DNA of 42,718 nt, taken from assembly GCA_031296115.1 (NCBI GenBank), contig JARLGI010000102.1:1-42718 (forward strand), read 5' to 3'. The position numbers and the translations under genes were made by a program. The notes under the pieces are model-generated. The model did no database searches and was not told the origin of the DNA. It worked only from the letters and a program-made list of their open reading frames with translations. This document shows, piece after piece, positions 26,187 through 33,391 of this stretch (position 1 is the first letter of the stretch; every line of letters begins with the position of its first letter). This DNA is from Acidobacteriota bacterium. Its GTDB lineage: Bacteria; Acidobacteriota; Terriglobia; Terriglobales; Acidobacteriaceae.

Positions 26187-27149
26187 CTAGGTTTCCGAGT
26201 TGTCCTTTGGACCGCCGCGTTTGCTCCAGCGAGCAGAGCGTGTGCCATCCGGGGTGCGCACTTTCGAGACTTCCCACACACGCCGGAAGCGTGTCGATCG
26301 CTCCGTTCCAAACACATCGTTATATCGGATGAACCCGCGGAAATGAATAAACTTTTCCCCCGCATCAATAGCTTCTATGTCCGGCTGTTCCAACGTCGGC
26401 TTGGGAAATATGTCCTGGACATACGCCTCAATCACTCTGTCATTGGGAGTGATTATCTGTGGAATGCTCATCGCCGGCCACCAGTGCGCATCATCCCCCG
26501 GTTCCGGTGAATCCGTGATTTCAGCCCGAGCGCACGAACTCGTAATGTAGGCCTCCGTCGCACCAGAATGCGTGACCTTGTACTTTAGCTTCGCGGTGCC
26601 GGGTTTCAGCGGCCACTCGAGTGGCATCACCTGCACGTGAAGATGTCCCCGTTCACGGCTGACTAACATTTCTAAGTTCTGGCTGGCCGTTTCTGCACTT
26701 TTCTCGGCAAGAGCAACCGACTTCTCCAGAATCCCTGTCTGGCGCTCCATCTGGATTGCCTGGCGCTCGATGGCGCGCAGATTCCCCCACAACAAAAAGA
26801 CCTGAAGTCCACCGATGGCGGCCAGGAAAAAGGTGAAAAGCCAGTAAGCCCGGTCGCTCCAATCTTTGGTGATCGACAGGGGAGGGAGGTCGCTGACCTT
26901 GACGGTCTGGGTGGGCTCGCCACGCCGGTTCCCGCTGGTATCCTGGCCCTTCCTGGCGCCATCGAGAGAAGGCGCGGAGCTTTGAGCAACCAGGATTTCG
27001 CCGCCACCGTTGTCTGTCCCGCTGTTCTGAGCTCGGCGCGTTGCACTTACCTTCTGAGCAGGATCGCGTGGGGCCGCAGGTGCTTTCCAGGCTGATGCCG
27101 AGGAGACTTGCAGGGCGAGAAACAGCAGGGCAAATGCCAGTAGTTTCAT
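26187..27149 (-). CDS. Membrane-anchored hypothetical protein
   Basis: I chose the ATG at 27149 (320 residues) because it starts directly with a signal-like sequence, MKLLAFALLFLALQVSSASA; an in-frame start at 27191 adds 14 residues. A Ser/Pro-rich low-complexity stretch follows. Then a strong membrane helix lies around residues 101-120 (AYWLFTFFLAAIGGLQVFLLWG) and an Ala/Glu-rich coiled-coil-like segment (RQAIQMERQTG, VALAEKSAETASQNLEML) to about residue 165. The C-terminal half looks like a compact beta domain. Helix-plus-coil arrangements of this kind occur in small bacterial membrane proteins of unknown function. No RBS is clear for either start. Confidence 0.6.
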   Translation of the reverse strand: MKLLAFALLFLALQVSSASAWKAPAAPRDPAQKVSATRRAQNSGTDNGGGEILVAQSSAPSLDGARKGQDTSGNRRGEPTQTVKVSDLPPLSITKDWSDRAYWLFTFFLAAIGGLQVFLLWGNLRAIERQAIQMERQTGILEKSVALAEKSAETASQNLEMLVSRERGHLHVQVMPLEWPLKPGTAKLKYKVTHSGATEAYITSSCARAEITDSPEPGDDAHWWPAMSIPQIITPNDRVIEAYVQDIFPKPTLEQPDIEAIDAGEKFIHFRGFIRYNDVFGTERSTRFRRVWEVSKVRTPDGTRSARWSKRGGPKDNSET

Positions 27150-27435
27150 GCGCCACAAATTGTAAAGCAAAAATCGGAGAAACGACGGCAAGGCATGTCA
27201 CGGTATTGGTGAGACCCTGTTGTGGCACCTGTCCTCGAAGAAGGTTTCTGGCCAACTTCCTGCTTGCCGACAAGCCGGTCACGGACGATCCGGGTTATAA
27301 AAGACGATGGCGTTAGCCGGGAGCGACACTCCCCTCGACAAGACCGACTATTCCAGACGCGCGATTTTACTGGAGGGAAGGGAAGATAAGGGTGCCACGT
27401 AACCACAGATCTCGAAAACAGAAAGTGGAGCGACG

Positions 27436-27837
27436 ATGAAAACGGATTTGCTGCGATTCAACGGCGCTGTCGAGCGCGATCCCGCCATCGATGCGTGGAT
27501 GAAAGAGCATGCAGGCGGATTGGGAGCCATCGCGCATCAGTGGTTTGAGGTGATGCGAAAATGCGGGGACGAAGTCCGGGAGCTTATGCATGACGGCTGT
27601 CAGGTTGCATGTTTGGGAGATGCGCCCTTCGGCTACGTCAATGTATTCACTTCGCACGTAAACGTGGGGTTCTTTCACGGCGCAGCGCTGCCGGATCCGG
27701 CACGCTTGCTGCAAGGCACCGGCAAGTTCATGCGCCATGTGAAGCTGAAACCTGGAACGGCCACAAACACCGCAGCGCTACGCAGGCTCATCGATGCGGC
27801 GTACTCGGATATAAAGGCGCGCGTCGAAAACGGCTAG
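27436..27837 (+). CDS. DUF1801 domain protein
   Basis: The 133-residue product has the DUF1801 (YdhG-like) pattern: an N-terminal helix, FGYVNVFTSHVNVGFFHGAALPDP in the middle, and a C-terminal helix ending with RRLIDAAYSDIKARV. The family is widespread, small and cytosolic, with no established reaction. GGAG lies near the start at 27436. The gene stands alone between two minus-strand transcripts. Confidence 0.8.
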   Translation: MKTDLLRFNGAVERDPAIDAWMKEHAGGLGAIAHQWFEVMRKCGDEVRELMHDGCQVACLGDAPFGYVNVFTSHVNVGFFHGAALPDPARLLQGTGKFMRHVKLKPGTATNTAALRRLIDAAYSDIKARVENG

Positions 27838-27949
27838 CTCAGAGAAACGCCTTGGGAGGGCGACGCGGATGTGAACCGCCAGTTTTCAAGATAAGGGCAT
27901 GCTGATGACAGTCGAAGTGGGCGCGAGAGGCTGATCGCACTCGATAAAC

Positions 27950-27983
27950 ACTGAAAAAGAAGAGCCACCCCGCAGGTGGCTCT
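27950..27983 (-). terminator. Terminator of the NHL-type propeller gene
   Basis: AGAGCCACC (27961-27969) and GGTGGCTCT (27975-27983) form a perfect 9-base-pair stem with a 5-base loop. On the minus strand the stem is followed by TTCTTTTTC. It lies about 55 bases past the stop of the propeller gene. Confidence 0.85.
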
Positions 27984-28038
27984 GCATTCGATCGCTCAAT
28001 CAGCAAGTGTCGCTGACGATCCAGTTCTCGGCGGCCTC

Positions 28039-29187
28039 TCAATGAAACAGGTTCAGGGTGTTGCTTCCGTCGTCCACGAAGTAGATGCCTTGGCCGGGAA
28101 CATCGATCAGCCCGAACAGGGTTCCCGCACCGGGCGGATTGCCGGTATTGTCGAGCAGCGTCTTGAACATCTGGTTGCCATGCCTATTGGTCTCCACCAG
28201 GTAGCCGTCGCCGCCATTCACTGTGAGGATATCTCCGTTAACAGCCAGCGTAAGCCCCAAGGGGAAATTCAAGGTGCCGCCAGTGGTAAGGGTTGTCCCG
28301 GTGCCTCCGCTGGAGTGGCGGGTAAGTGGGTCATCAATCGCGGCAATACGATTATTCAGGGTGTCAGCAACGTAGAGCGTGTCGCCGTTCTTGCTCAGTG
28401 CCAAGCCAGTCGGCCCAATCACCAACGCTGCTGGGTCTGTGCGCTCAAAGAATCCGGATCCTATCACCTTCAGCGAATCAACGGTGGGAGCATACGTTGA
28501 CGATACGTGAAGCTTGATCCGCACCACTGTTCCTTCATTCACGATATTGCCGTTCCCAGCCAGAGTTCCATTCAAAACGTTTGTGACAAACAGCGTCGCC
28601 TCGCCATCGTGGCCTTCGTCATCGCCACCGGACCCTTCCGAGACCGTCATGTCCCAAGGACCATTGATCTGCGGGTCCGTGATGGTTTCCACGACATTTC
28701 CATTGCTGTCCAAGACGATCAAACACCCAGCCTGCGCTGTAGCCGATGTGCCATCGGTAGTGGGCAGGCTGCCCACAATGACCCATCCACTGCGCAACAC
28801 TACCAGGGCTGTGGTCAAGCCGACTCCTCCCGGGCAGAGCCCTGGCAAAGTCGTGGGATCAATTTGTGCGAAGAGGCTAAACGCGCCACTAGGCGCGATC
28901 TGGACGAGGGTCGTCCCTGTCCCCTGCAGGTTCGCGCTGTTATTGAAGTTGCTGATGAGGATATTACCCCTCCTCAGGTTTCCTGCGGTGCGAGGAATCC
29001 GGAAGATCCCGTACGGGTTTACGTCGCCATTAGCGGGAATTGTCGAGGAAATGGTGTCGATGGTGTGTGGTTTTGCGGGCGCTGCAGGTTGTTCAGCGGA
29101 AGCAGCGTGTACGCCGCACACGAGAAGCACCCCTAACACGCCGATGGCACACAAAACCGAAAGCAATCTGACTTTATGGTCGTTCAT
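28039..29187 (-). CDS. Secreted beta-propeller protein (NHL/SMP-30-like)
   Basis: I placed the start at the ATG at 29187, 7 bases after GGGAGG; a GTG at 29193 is in frame but touches that RBS. The product has 382 residues: a signal peptide (VLCAIGVLGVLLVCGVHAASA), then repeated propeller-blade motifs such as NPYGIFRIP, GPWDMTVSEG, GPTGLALSKNGDTLYVADTLNNRI, FPLGLTLAVNGDIL and GIYFVDDGSNTL. These suggest a six- or seven-blade secreted propeller. The function is unknown; relatives are often annotated only as NHL repeat proteins. An 11-base-spaced repeat site lies about 155 bases upstream. Confidence 0.8.
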   Translation of the reverse strand: MNDHKVRLLSVLCAIGVLGVLLVCGVHAASAEQPAAPAKPHTIDTISSTIPANGDVNPYGIFRIPRTAGNLRRGNILISNFNNSANLQGTGTTLVQIAPSGAFSLFAQIDPTTLPGLCPGGVGLTTALVVLRSGWVIVGSLPTTDGTSATAQAGCLIVLDSNGNVVETITDPQINGPWDMTVSEGSGGDDEGHDGEATLFVTNVLNGTLAGNGNIVNEGTVVRIKLHVSSTYAPTVDSLKVIGSGFFERTDPAALVIGPTGLALSKNGDTLYVADTLNNRIAAIDDPLTRHSSGGTGTTLTTGGTLNFPLGLTLAVNGDILTVNGGDGYLVETNRHGNQMFKTLLDNTGNPPGAGTLFGLIDVPGQGIYFVDDGSNTLNLFH

Positions 29188-29341
29188 ATTCACGCCTCCC
29201 TAGCTGGTCTCGTCGATGAGTGTTGATTGCGGGCGACTCCGCCCCGTGTCGCGCTCTTAGAGAGACCGAGTTCGACTCGACTCGACCCAAGCGCCGTGTA
29301 AAATGCATCTGCGATGAGTGCAACATGCGGTCGGTAGCGAA

Positions 29342-29369
29342 TTGTCACGAATTTGTCAAAGTAGTGTGA
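29342..29369. promoter_or_regulatory. Pho-box-like 11-base direct repeats, site I
   Basis: TTGTCA (29342-29347), TTGTCA (29353-29358) and GTGTGA (29364-29369) recur every 11 bases. ATCGGACA follows at 29373-29380. The spacing matches sites bound by OmpR/PhoB-type regulators. It is upstream of the propeller gene, but the TGTCA reading is on the strand opposite to that gene. Confidence 0.55.
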
Positions 29370-29453
29370 CTTATCGGACACCAATGAAAGCGGGTAGTGC
29401 TGATGCTCCATCCTGGCGCGTGTTTTCCGCCAAGTTTCCGGTGATTGCCACCT

Positions 29454-29837
29454 TCATAGGGTGGCAGACGTAAGTTTCACCTCGTGCAGTACGGACGCGG
29501 CTTGGCTTTGTCCGTAAACGGCGAATTCTGAAGGCGAAAGATGCCGGAAGGTGCCGTGGAAGTCGGCATTGCGAAAGTCGAGAATTTTAGCCACAGAGTG
29601 GTTGCGTGCTTCGCTTTCGGCGGACAGTCTCTTGAACTCGCGCAGAGTGAATCCGAGTCCACCTGAAAGCAGCAGGGTCACGAACAGTCCCACAACGATG
29701 CCGAGACCCTCCGCTAGCAACAGGGTTAGGGACACTCCAAGAACAAACAACACTACGGCGGTTTTCATTACTGCACCTAGTCCTTTTCTGCGGTTCATCT
29801 CACGTGAATCGCGCTGGCTCCAGTTATCGTCGATCAA
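29454..29837 (-). CDS. Small membrane protein coupled to cytochrome gene
   Basis: The longest frame starts at a TTG (29837) overlapping the cytochrome stop by four bases (TTGA) and gives 127 residues. Internal ATGs at 29798 (MNRRKGLGAV) and 29768 (MKTAVVLFVLG) are alternatives; the last has AGG 7-8 bases upstream. Two adjacent hydrophobic segments (AVVLFVLGVSLTLLLAEGLG and IVVGLFVTLLLSGGLGF) point to a hairpin in the membrane, followed by a charged tail. I recognise no family. The overlap suggests it is expressed together with the dihaem cytochrome. Confidence 0.5.
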   Translation of the reverse strand: MIDDNWSQRDSREMNRRKGLGAVMKTAVVLFVLGVSLTLLLAEGLGIVVGLFVTLLLSGGLGFTLREFKRLSAESEARNHSVAKILDFRNADFHGTFRHLSPSEFAVYGQSQAASVLHEVKLTSATL

Positions 29838-30859
29838 CTCCCCGGGGAGGACAAGGCGCTCACGGAGCCAAGGTGAGCACGACGGTTTTTCTCAGTGCGG
29901 CCACGGCTGTCCTTTCGTGGTACCAGCGTTGACATAGCAGGATCAACAACTGCCCAGTGGTATGGTGGGTAGAACGTAAGGTACATATACGCATTCGCCA
30001 CTTCGTCGTCGCTCAAGTAATAGAACACTGGCATCCGTCCCCGACACGACAACGGCGGCGTGCCCATGACGATCGGGGCACCCTGAGTGACTTTGCGGAC
30101 GAATTCGGCCCGGTTCGTGCGCGTAGTGAGGGTTTCGAGCGGCGGAATGGCCCCGTCCATCAGTTGCTGCGGCCCGGGGTTGGGCCCAGCCGCGCTGTGG
30201 CAGATGTGACAGGTGGATTTCACAATCTGCTCGCCTACGCGTATGGGAGATTCGTTAACCCCGAGCTGCTCGTGTTCGGCCCCAGGCACGCCAGCAAGCT
30301 GTTTCAAGTAGGCGACGAGCGAGCGAATCTCAGCTTCGCTTAGGTGAGGAAACGGCGGCATATCTTGCCCTCCATTGTGGAGCCGTTGCAGTAACGCAGC
30401 CCGGGACTGCCCAGCAAGCTCCTCTGCGTCGGCCCGGCTGACGTCCATACCAGACTTCTTCATCCGCTCCCTGATGAGGGCGACAGACGTCGCCCTAACG
30501 GGATTGATGACGGAATTGATTTCTGGGGGTGCGCCGCGGCCAGACTCACCATGACATCCCCGGCAGTTCAGGCGATACAGGTCCGAACCGTAAAGAGTTA
30601 CCGCTTGCGTGGCGTGGAGGGGCGATATCTCCAGGGGTACGCGAGATGTTTCTTCTCCCAGCGTAGCCGGCGGCCCCAAGCGCCACGTCTTGCCCATGCT
30701 CGTCTCGGCCAGCGTTCTGTGAAGGTGGCTAAGCCAGCTTTCGCCCGCCACGGAGGTCACTGGAACATCTCTGCTCCCAACTGCCGGTTGTGGCGGCGTG
30801 CTTGTGCCGTTCCCCTGCGCATAAATGCAGTGCACTGCCAGCAACATCAGCACAACCAT
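29834..30859 (-). CDS. Exported dihaem c-type cytochrome
   Basis: Two CxxCH haem sites are visible: CRGCH at residues 99-103 and CHICH at 217-221 (numbered from the ATG at 30859). The first domain reads YRLNCRGCHGESGRGAPP with a later GGQDMPPFPHLS, a class I cytochrome c fold with Met ligand and a GQxMPPFxxLS motif. The second domain has IVKSTCHICHSAAGPNPGPQQ and GRMPVFYYLSDDEV. A signal-like N-terminus (MVVLMLLAVHCIYAQ) lacks a basic head. Reading further upstream in frame gives IQLLNNKRSVP before it, beginning at an ATT (30892) preceded by GGGGGG. The real start may thus be non-standard. Electron partner unknown. Confidence 0.88.
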   Translation of the reverse strand: MVVLMLLAVHCIYAQGNGTSTPPQPAVGSRDVPVTSVAGESWLSHLHRTLAETSMGKTWRLGPPATLGEETSRVPLEISPLHATQAVTLYGSDLYRLNCRGCHGESGRGAPPEINSVINPVRATSVALIRERMKKSGMDVSRADAEELAGQSRAALLQRLHNGGQDMPPFPHLSEAEIRSLVAYLKQLAGVPGAEHEQLGVNESPIRVGEQIVKSTCHICHSAAGPNPGPQQLMDGAIPPLETLTTRTNRAEFVRKVTQGAPIVMGTPPLSCRGRMPVFYYLSDDEVANAYMYLTFYPPYHWAVVDPAMSTLVPRKDSRGRTEKNRRAHLGSVSALSSPGS

Positions 30860-30959
30860 TGGCACGGACCTTTTGTTGTTGAGGAGCTGAATATTCCCCC
30901 CTACTTATCCGCTATTGCGGGCTTGATCTACTCCAGCGTACGGGGATGCGATGGCGATG

Positions 30960-30987
30960 TTGTCAGGGACTTGTCAGTTTAGTGTCA
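30960..30987. promoter_or_regulatory. Pho-box-like 11-base direct repeats, site II
   Basis: TTGTCA (30960-30965), TTGTCA (30971-30976) and GTGTCA (30982-30987) recur every 11 bases, then ATCGGACA at 30991-30998, in the same register as site I. It lies about 70-100 bases upstream of the cytochrome start. The rest of the gap to 31248 holds no gene. Confidence 0.6.
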
Positions 30988-31146
30988 ACAATCGGACATG
31001 ACGTGAGGGGCGTGCTCACTCCAGCTTGGTCGCCCCTTCCAGCTCCTCTCGTACCAGATTTTCTCTCACTTCACCTGGTACAAAATTCGCCGGTCACGTC
31101 ACTGCGGCCGGTGCTGGTTTCTGCATTCCTTTTCAAGAGATAGAAG

Positions 31147-31170
31147 AGCCGGAGCGCTTTCGCTCCGGCT
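31147..31170 (-). terminator. Terminator downstream of the TIGR03118 pseudogene
   Basis: AGCCGGAGCG (31147-31156) and CGCTCCGGCT (31161-31170) form a perfect 10-base-pair stem with a 4-base loop. On the minus strand the following bases are CTTCTATCTCTTG. It is about 80 bases past the end of the broken gene. Confidence 0.7.
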
Positions 31171-31248
31171 TAAGGCGAGCAACTCAGGAGAGTCGGCGGA
31201 GGGAGGGTCCGCGCGTTCCTGTCTGCTCGGACCCTTTTGGAGGATGGT

Positions 31249-32399
31249 TCAGGCTGTGCGTTTTCCCCGGCGATAACCCTAACCGAGTAAGCTTGCAAGT
31301 TCGCTGCCCAGCAGGGTGAGAGTTCCTGGCTCTGGAGTGGCGATACTGCCAAACAGGCCGTCGCTTTCATGATTCAGCCCGGCGGTGAAATACAGGATGT
31401 TCTTGCTTCCCCCGCTGCCGCCATTGCCAAAGGTGATATCCCAGAGGCCATCGTTGACCAGGGGCAAGCCATTGGTGCCGTCGAGTTGTCCCAGGAGGTT
31501 TCCCGTATTGGGATCGAAGGCATTGATAATGCCGTCACCGAAATTACCCATCAGCAGGTCGCGGCTGAATTTGCCGAATCCGGCCGGCGCCCATGTCATG
31601 CCCTAAGGTGAGTTCAAGGCGCCCATGGAAACCAGGCGTTGAATCAGGTTGCCGTTGGTGTCGTGGACGTCGAGGAAACCATGACCAGGGCCGGCGACGT
31701 CGTCGTGCTTGGCGGCATCCTGCAAAGCATAGGTGACATAGAGCCTGCCGCCGGAAGCCTCGATGCCAAACGGCGCGTAGCCGGTGGGAAGGCTGGGATC
31801 GGTGGACGAGCCACCGAGGGTGACTTTGTTGAAGTTACTGTCGAACACGTCAACGGTCCCGTTGCGGAAATCCGTAACGTAGAGAAAACTGTTCGAGCCG
31901 TTGGTGGCGAGAGCGAGACCCTTGAATACGGAATTCGCAGCTGAGTTATCAACATTGAGAACCGCATTGGTTCCGTTCGAGCCCTTCCAGGAGGAGATGG
32001 TTCCGTCTTCGGTGGCGAAAATAAAACGTGCGCCATTGAAATTCGCGGTGTTTGGATTGTAGACCTGCCCCGTAGGTGCGGCGGGACCCTGTTGCCCCGT
32101 GGGTGGAGGGATGGTCACCACCAGAGAGAGTGGGGTGCCGGTACTGTTATGAAGCGTGGCCAGTCCGGTACCGTTGTCGGAGACCCAGAACGGACTCGTG
32201 GGAGGAAAAGACACTCCCCCAGGGATTGACCAAGTTAGGGTCTGTCCAGGCCGAGGCCAGGTATGTCAGAAACCAGGTTCTGCTGTCCAAAGCTGTTAAA
32301 GGCGTTGGGTGCCGAATAGAGCACCGTCGGGGTTGCGACTACCATGAACACGGCCAGAGGCAGCGTCCACAGATGTAGGGCCCACTTTCTGAGACTCAT
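31249..32399 (-). pseudogene. Broken TIGR03118/PEP-CTERM protein gene
   Basis: An ATG at 32399 with GAGGAGGT upstream opens a signal peptide (MSLRKWALHLWTLPLAVF) and NLVSDIPGLG. The frame then shifts near 32245, giving TDPNLVNPWG, and shifts again at a run of five G (~32220-32224), giving VSFPPTSPFWVSDNGTG. The rest follows one frame: FATEDGTIS, YVTDFRNGTVDVFD, YVTYALQDAAKHDDVAGPG, LVSMGALNSP. A TAG (31603-31605) then replaces the Trp expected before GMTWAPAGFG. After NFGDGIINAFDPNTG and the PEP-CTERM sequence TPEPGTLTLLG, a second TAG (31279-31281) precedes GYRRGKRTA, the usual basic tail. The protein would be an exported propeller sorted by PEP-CTERM. Assembly error could explain the frameshifts, less easily both ambers. 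Confidence 0.8.
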
Positions 32400-32468
32400 T
32401 GCACGACCTCCTCAAGAGTGATCAATGTGGATCGACCAAGCGAATGTAGCTGGTGGCGGCGGGTGGCG

Positions 32469-32507
32469 TCGTCATGGCACTGTCGAAGAACTGTCAACAA
32501 AATGTGG
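32469..32507. promoter_or_regulatory. Pho-box-like 11-base direct repeats, site III
   Basis: TCGTCA (32469), CTGTCG (32480), CTGTCA (32491) and ATGTGG (32502) recur every 11 bases. The site is 70-110 bases upstream of the TIGR03118 pseudogene, in the divergent region shared with the response regulator. Confidence 0.5.
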
Positions 32508-32585
32508 CGGCCAACATGGCGGGGAAAGCATCCATCAAGTAACAGGGTCGCAATGCGCGTCCACCGCGCTCGGCGACGTTGCTGA

Positions 32586-32613
32586 ATGTCAAGGAATTGT
32601 GAACACTTCGTTG
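32586..32613. promoter_or_regulatory. Pho-box-like 11-base direct repeats, site IV
   Basis: ATGTCA (32586-32591) and TTGTGA (32597-32602) are 11 bases apart; a third position (TCGTTG, 32608) is weak. It lies 68-95 bases before the response regulator start and may serve autoregulation. Confidence 0.4.
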
Positions 32614-32624
32614 ACTGACGGCTG

Positions 32625-32642
32625 CAACTGGTATACCAGTTG
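32625..32642. promoter_or_regulatory. Perfect 18-base palindrome, GntR-type operator candidate
   Basis: CAACTGGTATACCAGTTG is a perfect palindrome 38 bases before the response regulator ATG. TGGT-N2-ACCA resembles operators of the FadR/PdhR branch of GntR regulators (TGGTN2-3ACCA). No such regulator gene is in the window. Its position suggests overlap with the promoter. Confidence 0.5.
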
Positions 32643-32680
32643 AACTAAGAACGTCTGCCGCGACTTGGTGTAGAGGAGAG

Positions 32681-33361
32681 ATGGACAAGGTTCTTGCGAT
32701 CGAAGATGATCCGGCCGTTCAGCGGGCGCTGCGCCGGACTTTCGAGACGGCCGGTTTTGACATCACGATAGCGGCCGATGGCACTTCCGCCATGGACGTG
32801 TTCCGCGCCACCACACCCCGCGTCGTGATTCTCGACTTGCGTCTACCCGGCCGCTCGGGACAGGACATCTGCCGTGCGATCAAGCGGGTGGCCGCGAGCG
32901 TGCCGATTCTTGTCCTCAGCGCGGCCAGCGACGTGGTTGACAAGGTGCTGCTGCTGGAGCTGGGTGCAGACGACTATGTGACCAAGCCGTTCAGTCCGCG
33001 TGAACTGCTGGCGAGGGTGCGGGCCGCCATCCGCCGCTTGAACCAGAGCCCTGAGAATCGCGAGGTCTTCAGCTTCGACGATGTGGAAGTGAATTTTTCA
33101 AAGATGGAGTTGTCGAAGGCGGGCAAGTTGGTGCCGCTGACTCCGCAGGAATTCAAGACGCTGAGCTTCTTCCTGAACAATGAGGAACGGGTGGTCTCGC
33201 GCGCCGAATTGCTGAACGAGGTGTGGGGATACAACAGCTATCCCACCACGCGAACGGTGGATACGCATATCCTGCGCTTACGGCAAAAGCTCGAAAATGA
33301 CCCAGGCGAGCCCATGCACTTCCGCACTGTCCATGGTATTGGCTACAAATTTGTGCGATAA
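32681..33361 (+). CDS. OmpR/PhoB-family response regulator
   Basis: The 226-residue protein has a receiver domain (1-120) with acidic pair E7/D8-D9, phospho-acceptor D52 in ILDLRLPGRSG, and the Lys of DYVTKPFSPREL. A C-terminal winged helix (130-226) has the family pattern LTPQEFKTLSFFLNN, VVSRAELLNEVWGYN, TRTVDTHILRLRQKLE and VHGIGYKFVR. GAGGAG precedes the ATG. The histidine kinase gene follows after 30 bases, and porin and cupredoxin genes lie behind it. This family binds direct repeats spaced 10-11 bases, and such repeats occur upstream of this gene and three neighbours. Confidence 0.95.
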   Translation: MDKVLAIEDDPAVQRALRRTFETAGFDITIAADGTSAMDVFRATTPRVVILDLRLPGRSGQDICRAIKRVAASVPILVLSAASDVVDKVLLLELGADDYVTKPFSPRELLARVRAAIRRLNQSPENREVFSFDDVEVNFSKMELSKAGKLVPLTPQEFKTLSFFLNNEERVVSRAELLNEVWGYNSYPTTRTVDTHILRLRQKLENDPGEPMHFRTVHGIGYKFVR

Positions 33362-33391
33362 AACAAACACACCGAGTGGAGGAGCGCCACC

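Noticed and set aside
31249..32399. Amber codons as recoded sense codons
   Set aside because: Two frameshifts in the same gene make decay or sequence error simpler, and TAG ends other normal genes here (for example mscL at 844).
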